Positions 22,990 to 35,559 of a stretch of 64,000 nt of DNA are shown here, piece after piece (within the stretch, counting starts at the first letter, position 1; each line of letters opens with the position of its first letter). The stretch is from positions 8,798,116 to 8,862,115 of the forward strand of contig CM064658.1 of NCBI GenBank assembly GCA_032717465.1. Direction: 5' to 3'. The stretch is from Coenobita brevimanus (Eukaryota > Arthropoda > Malacostraca > Decapoda > Coenobitidae). A program made the position numbers and the translations under genes. The notes below the pieces were generated by a model. It was not told the DNA's origin, ran no database searches, and worked only from the letters and a program-made list of their open reading frames with translations.

Positions 22990-24304
22990 CATCTTTCCTA
23001 TCACAACCTTCTTTCTGACCGTCAGTATGGGTTCCGTCAGGGACGCTCCACGGGCGATCTTCTCACCTACCTTTCAGACTCCTGGTCATCCTCCTTTCGG
23101 GACTTTGGCGAAAGTGACATCTCAAAGGCTTTCGATCGAGTCTGGCATAAATCTTTAATTTCCAAACTGCCCTCTTACGGTTTCTATCCTTCTATCTGTG
23201 CCTTCATCTATAGCTTCCTTTCTGGTCGTTCTATAGCCGCTGTTGTAGACGGCCATCGTTCTTCTCCTAGATCTATCAACAGTGGTGTTCCTCAGGGCTC
23301 TGTGCTATCACCAACCCTCTTCCTTTTATTCATCAATGACCTTCTAAGCTGTACATCTAACCCTATCCACTCGTACGCTGATGATTCCACCCTTCACCTT
23401 TCCACTTGGTTCTCGCAACGTCCATCTCAGCAGTGACTTAAACAAACAAGGGATGGGGCTATGGCACACCTAATGTCTGACTTGGCTCGTATCTCTGACT
23501 GGGGTAAAAATAATCTTGTTGTCTTTAATGCATCAAAGACTCAACACAATCTTCCACAGGAGTACCCACTGATGTTTAATAATACCCAGCTCAATCCTGC
23601 ATCATCCTTGAGCATGCTTGGGGTTTCATTCACTCGGGACTTATCTTGGAAAGATCATATTACATCTCTTGTAAAATCTGCTTCCAAGAGATTAAGTGTG
23701 GTAAACCGACTCTGTACCTTCCTTATGCCTACATAGTTGTTGACTTTATACAAGAGTTTTATTCGCCCCTATGTAGAGTACAACTCTCACGTGTGGGGAG
23801 GCTTCCCACATAAAGCTCTTCTCAACAGGGTGGAGTCAAAGGCTTTTCGTCTCATTAACTCTCCCCCTCTTACTGGCTCCCTTCAACCTCTGTCTCTTCG
23901 CCGCACTGTTGCATCTTTATCTCTTTTCTATCGCTACTTCAGTGGTCACTGTTCCTCTGAACTGTCTGCATGCATTCCTCCACCTTTACGACGGGCGCGT
24001 AGCACCCGTCTAGCAACAAATTCTCATGCCTTTTCTGTCCAACTCTTTAATGCAAGAGATAACCGTTACTTCCTGTCCTTCATTTATGCAACAGATCAAC
24101 TCTGGAACTGTCTCTCTCTGTCTGTATTTTCTACTTCCTATGATCTCCAGTCTTTCAGACGCATTGTGTCCAGGAATCTCGAAAGGAACAGATCTTGAAT
24201 TTAGCTGTCTTTTGTGCTTTTCTTTTTTTCCCCCCCCTTGGAAGGAACGGTTTGCGGGCTCCTGGCACTTGGCTGCTTCTTCCTTGCATTAAAAAAAAAA
24301 AAAA
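22990..24304 (+). pseudogene. Jockey-like LINE RT, 5'-truncated (array LINE 1)
   Basis: Starts in the RT at '[15 protein letters not shown]' and runs to a poly-A (24291-24304). It retains motif B '[19 protein letters not shown]' and motif C 'YADD'. A 15-bp deletion removes five residues before the '[10 protein letters not shown]' motif A. Stops occur at 23434-23436 (TGA) and 23734-23736 (TAG), and the C-terminal frame 23737-24198 follows. Unlike the other array LINEs it keeps the consensus GVPQG (they have GVPRG). Its left flank is the old RT remnant, unique to this copy. Confidence 0.9.
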
Positions 24305-24640
24305 TATTTAATGCTACAGTACCAGCAGGTTACTATCCTGAACGACTTAAAACTACTACGATTATATTAGTTCATAAAACAGGCAAAGATCTATCACATA
24401 ATTATAATAAATTACGGACCCATCTCGCTATTTGATATAATAGGCAATGTGTTGGAAAATATCATATATACAAGACTGACATAATTAAAGACCAAATAAA
24501 TACATGGCAACATGGTCCTAGAGGAGGGAGAGGTACTCACGCGACAGTTACAATAACAAATGAGGCATTATGTAATGCAAAATGGACAGGAGACCAGGTT
24601 ACTATTGTTTTATTAGATGTTGGGTAAGCTTGTCCCAGCA
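24305..24640 (+). pseudogene. old RT remnant in unit 1 (right of LINE)
   Basis: Continues the RT cut at 22989: 'FNATVPAGYYPERLK', 'IILVHKTGKDLSH', 'GPRGGRGTHATVTITNEA', then 'VTIVLLDV' at the motif A position, with stops. Counterparts are 31962-32297, 39593-39928 and 47222-47557. Confidence 0.6.
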
Positions 24641-25544
24641 TGTTCTTGCAGCATCATTATTATCGGCTGTGTTATTAAAACTGGCTGGGCGAAGGTTTAC
24701 CCGGGCTATAAATTCCCTGACTTACGTTAATGGACTGACTGAGAAGGAAAGCACCCAAAATGTTGTAGGGCTTATCATAAAGTCGGAAAGGAAGAGGAGG
24801 ACAGAGGAAGGATTAATTGGTGATGGAGTGATTTTCAGTTGAAGAAACAAGTGTCGGGATATAACCCAACATGCGAGAGCAGTATTTTGTGAGCAAGTGA
24901 CAATTACAAACACATACAAGTGTGACTGAGAAGGAAAGCACCCAAATATTACCCTAGAATAAGACACGCAACCAACTGATTTACATTCAGGTTCCAAAAG
25001 TGTTTCCAGGTCCAGGTAACGAACTAGTCGTTAATGGAACACCTGTAGTTATTAAATGTAATGAGACTGCATCCTACTTAACAACGTGTAACCAGCAACG
25101 ATACAGAAAAGCCAGCCGTATCCTATCATCATTTATCAAGACACTGGGGCTCGTCCTTGGAGCTCTCAGTATTAATAAACGGGCTTGTATATAACTTTGG
25201 TTCAGTCAAAATCCCTAGCACGTCAGTAATATTTTGTATTTGTTTTTCTTTGTTGTGCATGTGTTTTTTCGTGCCTTTTCTTTCATTGTTTACTTCTGAT
25301 CATTATTTAAGGGAGTATAAGTCTCTTCACACCAACAACACTGCCCTGTGGTCTATTTCTACACCTTCTTCTACACTTATCAGTATTTCTCATTTGCCAC
25401 TTATATATTTTTCTTTCATTATTATTATTATTATTATTATTTATTTATTCTACCCGTATCAGTATTATAATTCTAACTTTTACATCCATATATGTGGCAT
25501 TATGGCAGGTGGATTGTCTCGCTCTCCGCGTGTGTGAGTCAACA
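24641..25544. other. array unit segment of unknown origin
   Basis: No gene recognised. Short frames (24582-24842, 25000-25194) are identical between units only because the units are duplicates. A 23-bp direct repeat (GACTGAGAAGGAAAGCACCC...) occurs at about 24734 and 24925. ATT-repeats lie near 25420-25445. Counterparts occur in units 2-4 at about +7657, +15288 and +22917. Confidence 0.5.
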
Positions 25545-25770
25545 CTATGGCTCAAACTGTTTGGATCTGATTTAGACCAAACTTGGCGGATGGGCCGAGA
25601 GTCAGCCGAGGGACTGACCTGCTGTTCTTGAGAATAATAGGCCAAAGGTCAAGAACGCAGAACAAGGTCAAGTCAAACACTTTGATCTGATTTAGACTAA
25701 ATCTGGTGGAATTGTTGTAGGTCAGGCAAGGAATGGTGAATGGTCAAGGTCAAAGGGCAAGGGCAAGGTT
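25545..25770. repeat. AGGTCA monomers in unit 1 (first block)
   Basis: Two monomers about 122 bp apart ('GATCTGATTTAGACYAAA' at about 25562 and 25684), with 'CAAAGGTCAAG' and 'GGTCAAGGTCAAAGGGCAAGG'-type phrases. Counterparts: 33190-33425, 40825-41060, 48455-48690. Confidence 0.65.
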
Positions 25771-27284
25771 TCAACCCATAAACCAATTATACTCGTACAT
25801 TCTCTGAAGGCTCTTTCCCGATAGTCATTTATCCTTTCTTCCCGAGGACGAATTTTCTTATTTGATACTTCCCTTTGCAAGAAGTTTTGTTCAAATGTGG
25901 ATGGATCTGTAGTAGTGGAGGGGTTGATTAATGTTATAGCCAAACCCCCTGTTCCAAAGGTTTCCCCTCGTGTGCATAATATCCTCTGAAGATAGAAAAA
26001 GACAGGCTTTCAAAGGCGTCGCTGGATCGAATGTTGTAATCTTGCTGCTGCCACACGAATTTATTAAGATCAGAACACCCTGTGGAAATTAATAGAATGT
26101 ACAAGTGACTCCTTCAACTGGAAAAGTCTCTGTTATGCCTAGAAAGATGATTTGGAGATTGCTGAATAAGTTTAAAATGTGCTTTAGTATTGGACACGTT
26201 ACTTCTTTCAGTTTGATGATCGTTTTTGCTTTGTTTTATCCAGGTCACCACCAGACTAGTTAACTAAGCTTAATGAAGATCTTTTATAAGGACGGAGCTA
26301 ATGAAAACAATATCTGACCTCCCCAGTGCGTAAAAATCTCCCCTGAACTGAACACAAATTTCTGGCGACGACATGGCCACTGTATATACGTGTGTTCTTA
26401 CTTAAAGGGCTACTGAAGTTTGTGGTAAGAAGACATGAAGAGGACTTAGATAAATGCCTATTAACTATACAAGGGTCATTAAGACAGATGGTTAGTTATT
26501 ATTAAGCAAAAAACAATATTCCCCCATTATCGATTTTATATTCAGGTCTCCAACTGTAATGCCTGGTGAACAGTGACAAGGGGGAGGGGGTACAACGTTG
26601 CTCAAGTCTGTCCAGTCCAAGAATCAAACTCTGGTTCTTTCGGTTCCTAGGTGGGCGTGCTAACCAATGGACCACCTGCTTCCCCCAAAATGACGATCTA
26701 GATATACAAACTTACTGTCGGTTCTCTCCTGTGACTCGGCTTTTGAACTGTAAGAAGGACAAAAGGCATGGGAAGCATCTGCAGTTTGCCCTCCTTGTTC
26801 TTCCTTCTTGACCAACTAAACAAGTAAGTCAGTAAATAATTATATAAATACATAAATGGCTCTGAGAATCTTCCGTAACTAATATTTGTTTATGGAAGAA
26901 GAAATAGGGAGATGGGACAATTCTACTGCCTCCTTGTCACTGTGCAAAACGAATCATTGTTACGAGCAGCTGTAGTTCGTAATTTTGTGTGTGGATTTTT
27001 GACACGTCCTTGCTCGCTTGCCCTGACGCCACACAACCCCGATATCGATAACTGGTGGTGCATTGGTTTCTCCGTCGCACAACTGGAGGATCCAAGGTTC
27101 GGTTGGTGGACCGGTCAGACACCTGGACAAAGCTTGTTTCTCCCATGTTGCTGTTCACGAAGGAGTAGAATTAAGGACAAAGATTTATTCCTTTCACAAC
27201 GATGGCGCCCTTTTTGCTTTATTATTGCTTCCATCAGACGATTTCGCTCAGCTTAGAAGATATTATTCGACATGGAGGTGCCAG
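25771..27284. repeat. composite repeat segment, copy C (unit 1)
   Basis: Diverged, collinear relative of copies A (2263-3480) and B (22191-22880), with the landmarks 'GAACACCCT', 'CAGGTCACCACC', 'GGACGGAGCTAATGAAAACA' and the SINE family 3 body. Repeated in units 2-4. No coding region. Confidence 0.6.
26560..26680 (-). mobile_element. tRNA-derived SINE, family 3 (unit 1)
   Basis: Minus strand: perfect box A TGGTCCATTGG (26664-26674) followed by GTTTGATTC (26621-26629), a box B variant, 35 bases on. The run between is tRNA-like in length. Duplicated in each array unit. Confidence 0.6.
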
Positions 27285-27404
27285 TGTGTCCAGGCATCTC
27301 GAAATGTACGGATCTGGAATTTGGCTCTCTGTTATCTTGTGTGTTTTTATTTTCTTGGCTGGAACAGTTTGCTGGCTCCTGGCCTTTGGTTCCTTCTTCC
27401 TTGC

Positions 27405-27436
<32 letters not shown>
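27285..27436 (+). mobile_element. Jockey-like LINE 3' end only (unit 1)
   Basis: Matches the array LINE from 'GTGTCCAGG' to the terminal 'GGCTCCTGGC...TTCCTTGC' but is diverged. It ends in a 29-base A run (27408-27436). A separate, extremely truncated insertion of a related LINE. A-run lengths at the counterparts 35065-35097, 42697-42723 and 50326-50348 are 33, 27 and 23. Confidence 0.75.
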
Positions 27437-27438
<2 letters not shown>

Positions 27439-27836
27439 TAGAGCCTTCATTATCCCCACCACTGATAAAAGTCTGTCTTAAGTGAGAAAAAAATCGTCTA
27501 GAGGCAACATGAAGGATCTACGAAAGTCAAAATCATACTGCATGGGTTAAGGCAACTGCTGTGTATCGTGTTCTTCAGGAAGATTTGGAATTATCAATAC
27601 CTGAATGTCTGCATTACCGATCCTCGTGTAGTCACCAGCCATTAATTCAAGCCTTATCATCGGATTTTGAACTGTTGCTTTGACTGGCCAATATACATCG
27701 TGATACAGAGACTACAAGGGTATTAATAAACAACCCACAACTGGATCATCCTTCATGTCAATCCAATACTGTATTCCGTATTGTTATTAATATTACAAAC
27801 GTGAGGGATGAAAGGACGGCAGGGTAGTGTTATGTC

Positions 27837-27838
<2 letters not shown>
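27437..27838. other. array unit segment, unknown
   Basis: A LINE C-terminal-like frame can be read weakly ('TAWVKATAVYRVLQEDLELS'), but no family is recognised. Possibly the end of the old RT element. Confidence 0.35.

Positions 27839-27911
<73 letters not shown>
27839..27911. repeat. (TG)n microsatellite, unit 1
   Basis: 73 bp. The same tract is 57 bp at 35500-35556, 55 bp at 43126-43180 and 35 bp at 50751-50785. Confidence 0.97.
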
Positions 27912-27914
<3 letters not shown>

Positions 27915-28150
27915 GACCAAATTTTAACTGGCCTTGGTGGGATGGTAAATGGTTAGTCAAGAGGTTAACCCATTGTTGTTGAGGACAATATGTCGAAGGT
28001 GAAGGTCACATGCAAGATCAGTATAAACAGTTTTGCTCCGTTTAGACCAAACTTGGTGGACGAGTTTAGGGAAGGGTAAGGATAAACAGCTTAGATTTTG
28101 AAAACAAAAAGTCAAAGGTGAAGGCCAGAGGGAAAGGTTAAAGTTCAGCC
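27912..28150. repeat. AGGTCA monomers in unit 1 (second block)
   Basis: About two diverged monomers with 'TTTAGACCAAACTTGGTGGA' and 'AAAGTCAAAGGTGAAGG'. Counterparts: 35557-35795, 43181-43420, 50786-51020. Confidence 0.6.
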
Positions 28151-28189
28151 CATATGTTTCAGTGTTTCAGTTCATTTATGAAGGCTTTA

Positions 28190-28640
28190 CCATGCATGCG
28201 TGCTTCGGCCTTGGTTGCCTAATGGCTGCTCTCCACGCCGCCCAGTCTCTAGCGACCCTCTGTTCAGTCCCTTATCCACTTGGTCACACCCTGTGACTTC
28301 GTCCTAGGTCTTTTTCGGTCTGCCTCTAGCATCCCTACCCACAACGTTCACACCTCTTACCCTCCACACCCAGGTGTCATCCTCCATCCTCTTTCTATGC
28401 CCAAATAATCTCAGTCTGCCCCTTCTTTCATTGCAGCACTAATGCTCGTACACTGAAGTCCCATCCATCCTCTTGACTCTTTATTGACGATCCTTAACCT
28501 CCAGGCCTGTCATTTAAGGACACTACACATCCAGCTAAGCATTATCATCTCTACGGTCAAGCCTACGAATACCCTCTTTTTTACTATCCAGGCCTCACTT
28601 CCCTACAGCATTACATTACGAAAATGTGTTGCATGTAAGT
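28190..28640 (-). pseudogene. antisense RTE-like RT C-terminal fragment (unit 1)
   Basis: Minus-strand translation, with frameshifts and stops, gives 'RMLSWMCSV', 'EGRLRLFGHRKRMEDDTW', 'GRDARGRPKKT' and an end like 'LETGRRGEQ'. This is the C-terminal zinc-knuckle-adjacent region of an RTE-type RT, from a family different from the TAGA-tailed one. The catalytic domain is absent. Confidence 0.65.
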
Positions 28641-28899
28641 ACCCCTTAGCACGAAGGGAGAGCCCTCTCAATGTCACGAGAGGCTGTAGCACCAATCAAG
28701 CAGGGCAGTATACCCGAGGTGGATGGAAAGCTGATGACAGGGAGTGCTGGAGTTCCCGTTTCATCAGCCCTCAGGACTAGTTCCTGACCATCCCCCTTTG
28801 CTGAACTTTTTCAGTGTCTCAGTTACACAGAGAGTAGGCCAGCATGCTCTCCAGTACAAATTTCTCTAACTATCTACACTAGACTACATGCACCTTACA
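28641..28899. other. LINE leader region with hairpin (unit 1)
   Basis: No ORF. An inverted repeat GCTGATGA...TCATCAGC with inner GGGA/TCCC occupies about 28729-28768. The LINE 5' boundary lies somewhere in this stretch. Counterparts about +7645 and +15268. Confidence 0.45.
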
Positions 28900-31800
28900 C
28901 ACTACACTTCCTATTCTAAATTCAACAAAAATGGCGTCTTTTAATCTAGCCTCGGAGTCCCCAGGGGGGGGACCATAAATGCCCCCACCGTCCGCCCCTC
29001 TCCCAGTGACGACTCGAGGTGCCTGGAACCACTGTCTGACTCTCTTCTTCTTCATTTCTGCAACATTCACGGCCTTTCCTCTAACTTTCGCTCTGTTGAG
29101 CACCACCTCTCCTCCTCTAAACCTCACCTTCTTTTTCTAACGGACACTCAGCTGTCTGAGGCAACTGACAGCAAACCCTTTTCTGTATCCTCCTACTTTC
29201 TCTATACTCATTTCAAAGCCACAGGTGGCTGTTGTGTATACATACGCAACGACTTATCTTGCTCTCATGTTCCTGAACTTGATTCTTCTGAATTCTCCAC
29301 TCTGGCTTCGGCTTTCCTGTCATTCTCTGACTAAATATATCTGTGCTGTTTACTTATCCCCTAATTCTACTATCAAAAATTCTTCGACAATCTTACTTCT
29401 ACGATGGAACACATTCTGTCCATTTCTCCTTTCTCTGAAATCTCCATTCTTGGAGATTTCAATGTTCACCACCGCCTTTGGCTCTCCTCTCCTTTCACGG
29501 ATCCACCTGGTGAACAAGCCTACATCTTTTCTATCCTTAATGACCTAGAGCAGCTTGTACAGCACCCTACCCGTATCCCTCACCGCCTTGGAGAGAGCTC
29601 CAACATACTTGACCTCTTCCTCACAACTAATCCTTCTGCTTACTCTGTTAATCTTTTCTCTCCGTTGGGCTCCTCCGATCACAACTTTATTACCTTAACC
29701 TGTCCTATCACTCCGGTACAGCCTGTGGACCCTCCAAGGAAACGTCATCTGTGGCATTTTGGAGCCGCGGACTGGGAGGCCCTCAGGCAGAACTTCTTTG
29801 ATTTTCCATGGAATGATTATTGCTTCCATGGCCGTGAGCCATCTGAATGTGCCTTGCGCATTACAGAGGTTATTCTCTCGGGCATGGAAGCATACATTCC
29901 TTTCTCATATCCTTTGACTAACGCAAGAAAGCCTTGTTCTAATGCTGTCCGCAACAAGGAGAAGGCCTACAAAAGGTACCGGAGCCAACCCACCCCTGAA
30001 TCACATCATCTTTACGTTTCTGCCCGGAATCGTGCTAAGTCTGTTCTTCGCTCAACTAAAAATAATTTCATCCATACTAAATGCTCTCAACTATCCAACT
30101 CGAATTCTTCCCGCTCCTTCTGGCACCTTGCCAAAAATCTTTCTAACAACTTTACCTCATCATCCTTCCCTCCTCTTTTCTACTCTGATGGTTCTGTAGC
30201 TATTTCTGCTACTGATAAAGCAGATCTCTTTGCACAGACTTTCTCCTCCAATTCCACCTTAGGCGATTCCGGTGCTGTTCCTCCATCACTTTCCCCCTCT
30301 GACTTCCTCATGGCTGACATTAAAATTTCTTCATTGGATGTATTTTCTGCCATCACTGGCCTCAGTACTAACAAGGCATATGGGCCTGATGGGGTCCCTC
30401 CTGTTGTTCTCAAGAACTGTGCTTCTGTGCTTACACCCTGCCAAGGCAAACTCTTTCGCCTTTGTCTGTCAACTTGTACCTTTCCTGCTTGCTGGAAGTT
30501 TGCTCTCATTCAGCCAGTCCCAAAGAAGGGTGACCACTCCCAACCCTCCAACTATCGTCCAATTGCTTTAACGTCCTGTATTTCAAAAGTTTTCGAGTCA
30601 ATTCTTAATAGAAAAATCTTAAGGCATCTTTCCTATCACAACCTTCTTTCCGATCGTCAGTATGGGTTCCATCAGGGACGCTCCACTGGCGATCTTCTCA
30701 CCTACCTTTCAGACTCCTGGTCATCCTCCTTTCGGGACTTTGGCGAAAGCTTTGCCATTGCACTTGACATCTCAAAGGCTTTCGATCGAGTCTGGCATAA
30801 ATCTTTAATTTCCAAACTGCCCTCTTACGGTTTCTATCTTTCTATCTGTGCCTTCATCTATAGCTTCCTTTCTGGTCGTTCTATAGCCGCTGTTGTAGAC
30901 GGCCATCGTTCTTCTCCTAGATCTATCAACAGTGGTGTTCCTCGGGGCTCTGTGCTATCACCAACCCTCTTCCTTTTATTCATCAATGACCTTCTAAGCT
31001 GTACATCTAACCCTATCCACTCGTACGCTGATGATTCCACCCTTCACCTTTCCACTCGGTTCTCGCAACGTCCATCTCAACAGTTACTTAAACAAACAAG
31101 GGATGGGGCTATGGCACACCTAATGTCTGACTTGGCTCGTATCTCTGACTGGGGTAAAAATAATCTTGTTGTTTTTAATGCATCAAAGACTCAACACAAT
31201 CTTCCACAGGAGTACCCACTAATGTTTAATAATATCCAGCTCAATCCTGCATCATCCTTGAGCATGCTTGGGGTTTCATTCACTCGGGACTTATCTTGGA
31301 AAGATCATATTACATCTCTTGTAAAATCTGCTTCCAAGAGATTAAGTGTGGTAAACCGACTCTGTACCTTCCTTATGCCTACATAGTTGTTGACTTTATA
31401 CAAGAGTTTTATTCGCCCCTATGTAGAGTACAACTCTCACGTGTGGGGAGGCTTCCCACATAAAGCTCTTCTCAACAGGGTGGAGTCAAAGGCTTTTCGT
31501 CTCATTAACTCTCCCCCTCTTACTGGCACCCTTCAACCTCTGTCTCTTCGCCGCACTGTTGCATCTTTATCTCTTTTCTATCGCTACTTCAGTGGTCACT
31601 GTTCCTCTGAACTGTCTGCATGCATTCCTCCACCTTTACGACGGGCGCGTAGCACCCGTCTAGCAACAAATTCTCATGCCTTTTCTGTCCAACTCTTTAA
31701 TGCAAGAGATAACCGTTACTTCCTGTCCTTCATTTATGCAACAGATCAACTCTGGAACTGTCTCTCTCTGTCTGTATTTTCTACTTCCTATGATCTCCAG

Positions 31801-31961
31801 TCTTTCAGACGCATTGTGTCCAGGAATCTCGAAAGGAACAGATCTTGAATTTAGCTGTCTTTTGTGCTTTTTTTTTTTTTTTTTCCCCTTGGAAGGAACG
31901 GTTTGCGGGCTCCTGGCACTTGGCTGCTTCTTCCTTGCATTTAAAAAAAAAAAAAAAAAAA
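28900..31961 (+). pseudogene. Jockey-like LINE EN-RT (array LINE 2)
   Basis: Non-LTR retrotransposon with an endonuclease then a reverse transcriptase. EN reads in three frames: 'NIHGLSSNFRSVEHHLSS' (about 29066), '[11 protein letters not shown]' (about 29333), then '[12 protein letters not shown]' and '[13 protein letters not shown]' in the 660-aa frame 29404-31386. RT motifs follow in that frame: '[13 protein letters not shown]', '[16 protein letters not shown]', motif A '[15 protein letters not shown]', motif B '[13 protein letters not shown]' and motif C 'SYADDSTLH'. An in-frame TAG (31384-31386) separates the C-terminal frame 31387-31848. The 3' end has poly-A 31943-31961. No gag-like ORF1 was seen. 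The EN frameshifts and the shared TAG make it defective. Jockey-like assignment rests on the motifs and the poly-A tail; CR1-like is the alternative. Confidence 0.9.
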
Positions 31962-34900
31962 TATTTAATGCTACAGTACCAGCAGGTTACTATCCTGAAC
32001 GACTTAAAACTACTACGATTATATTAGTTCATAAAACAGGCAAAGATCTATCACATAATTATAATAAATTACGGACCCATCTCGCTATTTGATATAATAG
32101 GCAATGTGTTGGAAAATATCATATATACAAGACTGACATAATTAAAGACCAAATAAATACATGGCAACATGGTCCTAGAGGAGGGAGAGGTACTCACGCG
32201 ACAGTTACAATAACAAATGAGGCATTATGTAATGCAAAATGGACAGGAGACCAGGTTACTATTGTTTTATTAGATGTTGGGTAAGCTTGTCCCAGCATGT
32301 TCTTGCAGCATCATTATTATCGGCTGTGTTATTAAAACTGGCTGGGCGAAGGTTTACCCGGGCTATAAATTCCCTGACTTACGTTAATGGACTGACTGAG
32401 AAGGAAAGCACCCAAAATGTTGTAGGGCTTATCATAAAGTCGGAAAGGAAGAGGAGGACAGAGGAAGGATTAATTGGTGATGGAGTGATTTTCAGTTGAA
32501 GAAACAAGTGTCGGGATATAACCCAACATGCGAGAGCAGTATTTTGTGAGCAAGTGACAATTACAAACACATACAAGTGTGACTGAGAAGGAAAGCACCC
32601 AAATATTACCCTAGAATAAGACACGCAACCAACTGATTTACATTCAGGTTCCAAAAGTGTTTCCAGGTCCAGGTAACGAACTAGTCGTTAATGGAACACC
32701 TGTAGTTATTAAATGTAATGAGACTGCATCCTACTTAACAACGTGTAACCAGCAACGATACAGAAAAGCCAGCCGTATCCTATCATCATTTATCAAGACA
32801 CTGGGGCTCGTCCTTGGAGCTCTCAGTATTAATAAACGGGCTTGTATATAACTTTGGTTCAGTCAAAATCCCTAGCACGTCAGTAATATTTTGTATTTGT
32901 TTTTCTTTGTTGTGCATGTGTTTTTTCGTGCCTTTTCTTTCATTGTTTACTTCTGATCATTATTTAAGGGAGTATAAGTCTCTTCACACCAACAACACTG
33001 CCCTGTGGTCTATTTCTACACCTTCTTCTACACTTATCAGTATTTCTCATTTGCCACGTATATATTTTTCTTTCATTATTATTATTATTATTTATTTATT
33101 TATTCTACCCGTATCAGTATTATAATTCTAACTTTTACATCCATATATGTGGCATTATGGCAGGTGGATTGTCTCGCTCTCCGCGTGTGTGTGAGTCAAC
33201 ACTATGGCTCAAACTGTTTGGATCTGATTTAGACCAAACTTGGCGGATGGGCCGAGAGTCAGCCGAGGGACTGACCTGCTGTTCTTGAGAATAATAGGCC
33301 AAAGGTCAAGAACGCAGAACAAGGTCAAGTCAAACACTTTGATCTGATTTAGACTAAATCTGGTGGAATTGTTGTAGGTCAGGCAAGGAATGGTGAATGG
33401 TCAAGGTCAAAGGGCAAGGTCAAGGTTTCAACCCATAAACCAATTATACTCGTACATTCTCTGAGGGCTCTTTCCCGATAGTCATTTATCCTTTCTTCCC
33501 GAGGACGAATTTTCTTATTTGATACTTCCCTTTGCAAGAAGTTTTGTTCAAATGTGGATGGATCTGTAGTAGTGGAGGGGTTGATTAATGTTATAGCCAA
33601 ACCTCCTGTTCCAAAGGTTTCCCCTCGTGTGCATAATATCCTCTGAAGATAGAAAAAGACAGGCTTTCAAAGGCGTCGCTGGATCGAATGTTGTAATCTT
33701 GCTGCTGCCACACGAATTTATTAAGATCAGAACACCCTGTGGAAATTAATAGAATGTACAAGTGACTCCTTCAACTGGAAAAGTCTCTGTTATGCCTAGA
33801 AAGATGATTTGGAGATTGCTGAATAAGTTTAAAATGTGCTTTAGTATTGGACACGTTACTTCTTTCAGTTTGATGATCGTTTTTGCTTTGTTTTATCCAG
33901 GTCACCACCAGACTAGTTAACTAAGCTTAATGAAGATCTTTTATAAGGACGGAGCTAATGAAAACAATATCTGACCTCCCCAGTGCGTAAAAATCTCCCC
34001 TGAACTGAACACAAATTTCTGGCGACGACATGGCCACTGTATATACGTGTGTTCTTACTTAAAGGGCTACTGAAGTTTGTGGTAAGAAGACATGAAGAAG
34101 ACTTAGATAAATGCCTATTAACTATACAAGGGTCATTAAGACAGATGGTTAGTTATTATTAAGCAAAAAACAATATTCCCCCATTATCGATTTTATAATC
34201 AGGTCTCCAACTGTAATGCCTGGTGAACAGTGACAAGGGGGAGGGGGTACAACGTTGCTCAAGTCTGTCCAGTCCAAGAATCAAACTCTGGTTCTTTCGG
34301 TTCCTAGGTGGGCGTGCTAACCAATGGACCACCTGCTTCCCCCAAAATGACGATCTAGATATACAAACTTACTGTCGGTTCTCTCCTGTGACTCGGCTTT
34401 TGAACTGTAAGAAGGACAAAAGGCATGGGAAGCGTCTGCAGTTTGCCCTCCTTGTTCTTCCTTCTTGACCAACTAAACAAGTAAGTCAGTAAATAATTAT
34501 ATAAATACATAAATGGCTCTGAGAATCTTCCGTAACTAATATTTGTTTATGGAAGAAGAAATAGGGAGATGGGACAATTCTACTGCCTCCTTGTCACTGT
34601 GCAAAACGAATCATTGTTACGAGCAGCTGTAGTTCGTAATTTTGTGTGTGGATTTTTGACACGTCCTTGCTCGCTTGCCCTGACGCCACACAACCCCGAT
34701 ATCGATAACTGGTGGTGCATTGGTTTCTCCGTCGCACAACTGGAGGATCCAAGGTTCGGTTGGTGGACCGGTCAGACACCTGGACAAAGCTTGTTTCTCC
34801 CATGTTGCTGTTCACGAAGGAGTAGAATTAAGGACAAAGATTTATTCCTTTCACAACGATGGCGCCCTTTTTGCTTTATTATTGCTTCCATCAGACGATT

Positions 34901-35061
34901 TCGCTCAGCTTAGAAGATATTATTCGACATGGAGGTGCCAGTGTGTCCAGGCATCTCGAAATGTACGGATCTGGAATTTGGCTCTCTGTTATCTTGTGTG
35001 TTTTTATTTTCTTGGCTGGAACAGTTTGCTGGCTCCTGGCCTTTGGTTCCTTCTTCCTTGC

Positions 35062-35099
<38 letters not shown>

Positions 35100-35497
35100 T
35101 AGAGCCTTCATTATCCCCATCACTGATAAAAGTCTGTCTTAAGTGAGAAAAAAATCGTCTAGAGGCAACATGAAGGATCTACGAAAGTCAAAATCATACT
35201 GCATGGGTTAAGGCAACTGCTGTGTATCGTGTTCTTCAGGAAGATTTGGAATTATCAATACCTGAATGTCTGCATTACCGATCCTCGTGTAGTCACCAGC
35301 CATTAATTCAAGCCTTATCATCGGATTTTGAACTGTTGCTTTGACTGGCCAATATACATCGTGATACAGAGACTACAAGGGTATTAATAAACAACCCACA
35401 ACTGGATCATCCTTCATGTCAATCCAATACTGTATTCCGTATTGTTATTAATATTACAAACGTGAGGGATGAAAGGACGGCAGGGTAGTGTTATGTC

Positions 35498-35559
<62 letters not shown>

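Noticed and set aside
24582..25194. Small frames of 86 and 64 aa 'conserved' in all four array units
   Set aside because: Identity reflects recent duplication, not selection, and no family is recognisable.
28729..28768. Hammerhead ribozyme at the CTGATGA in the LINE leader
   Set aside because: The GAAA arm of the core is missing on both strands; only a hairpin is supported.
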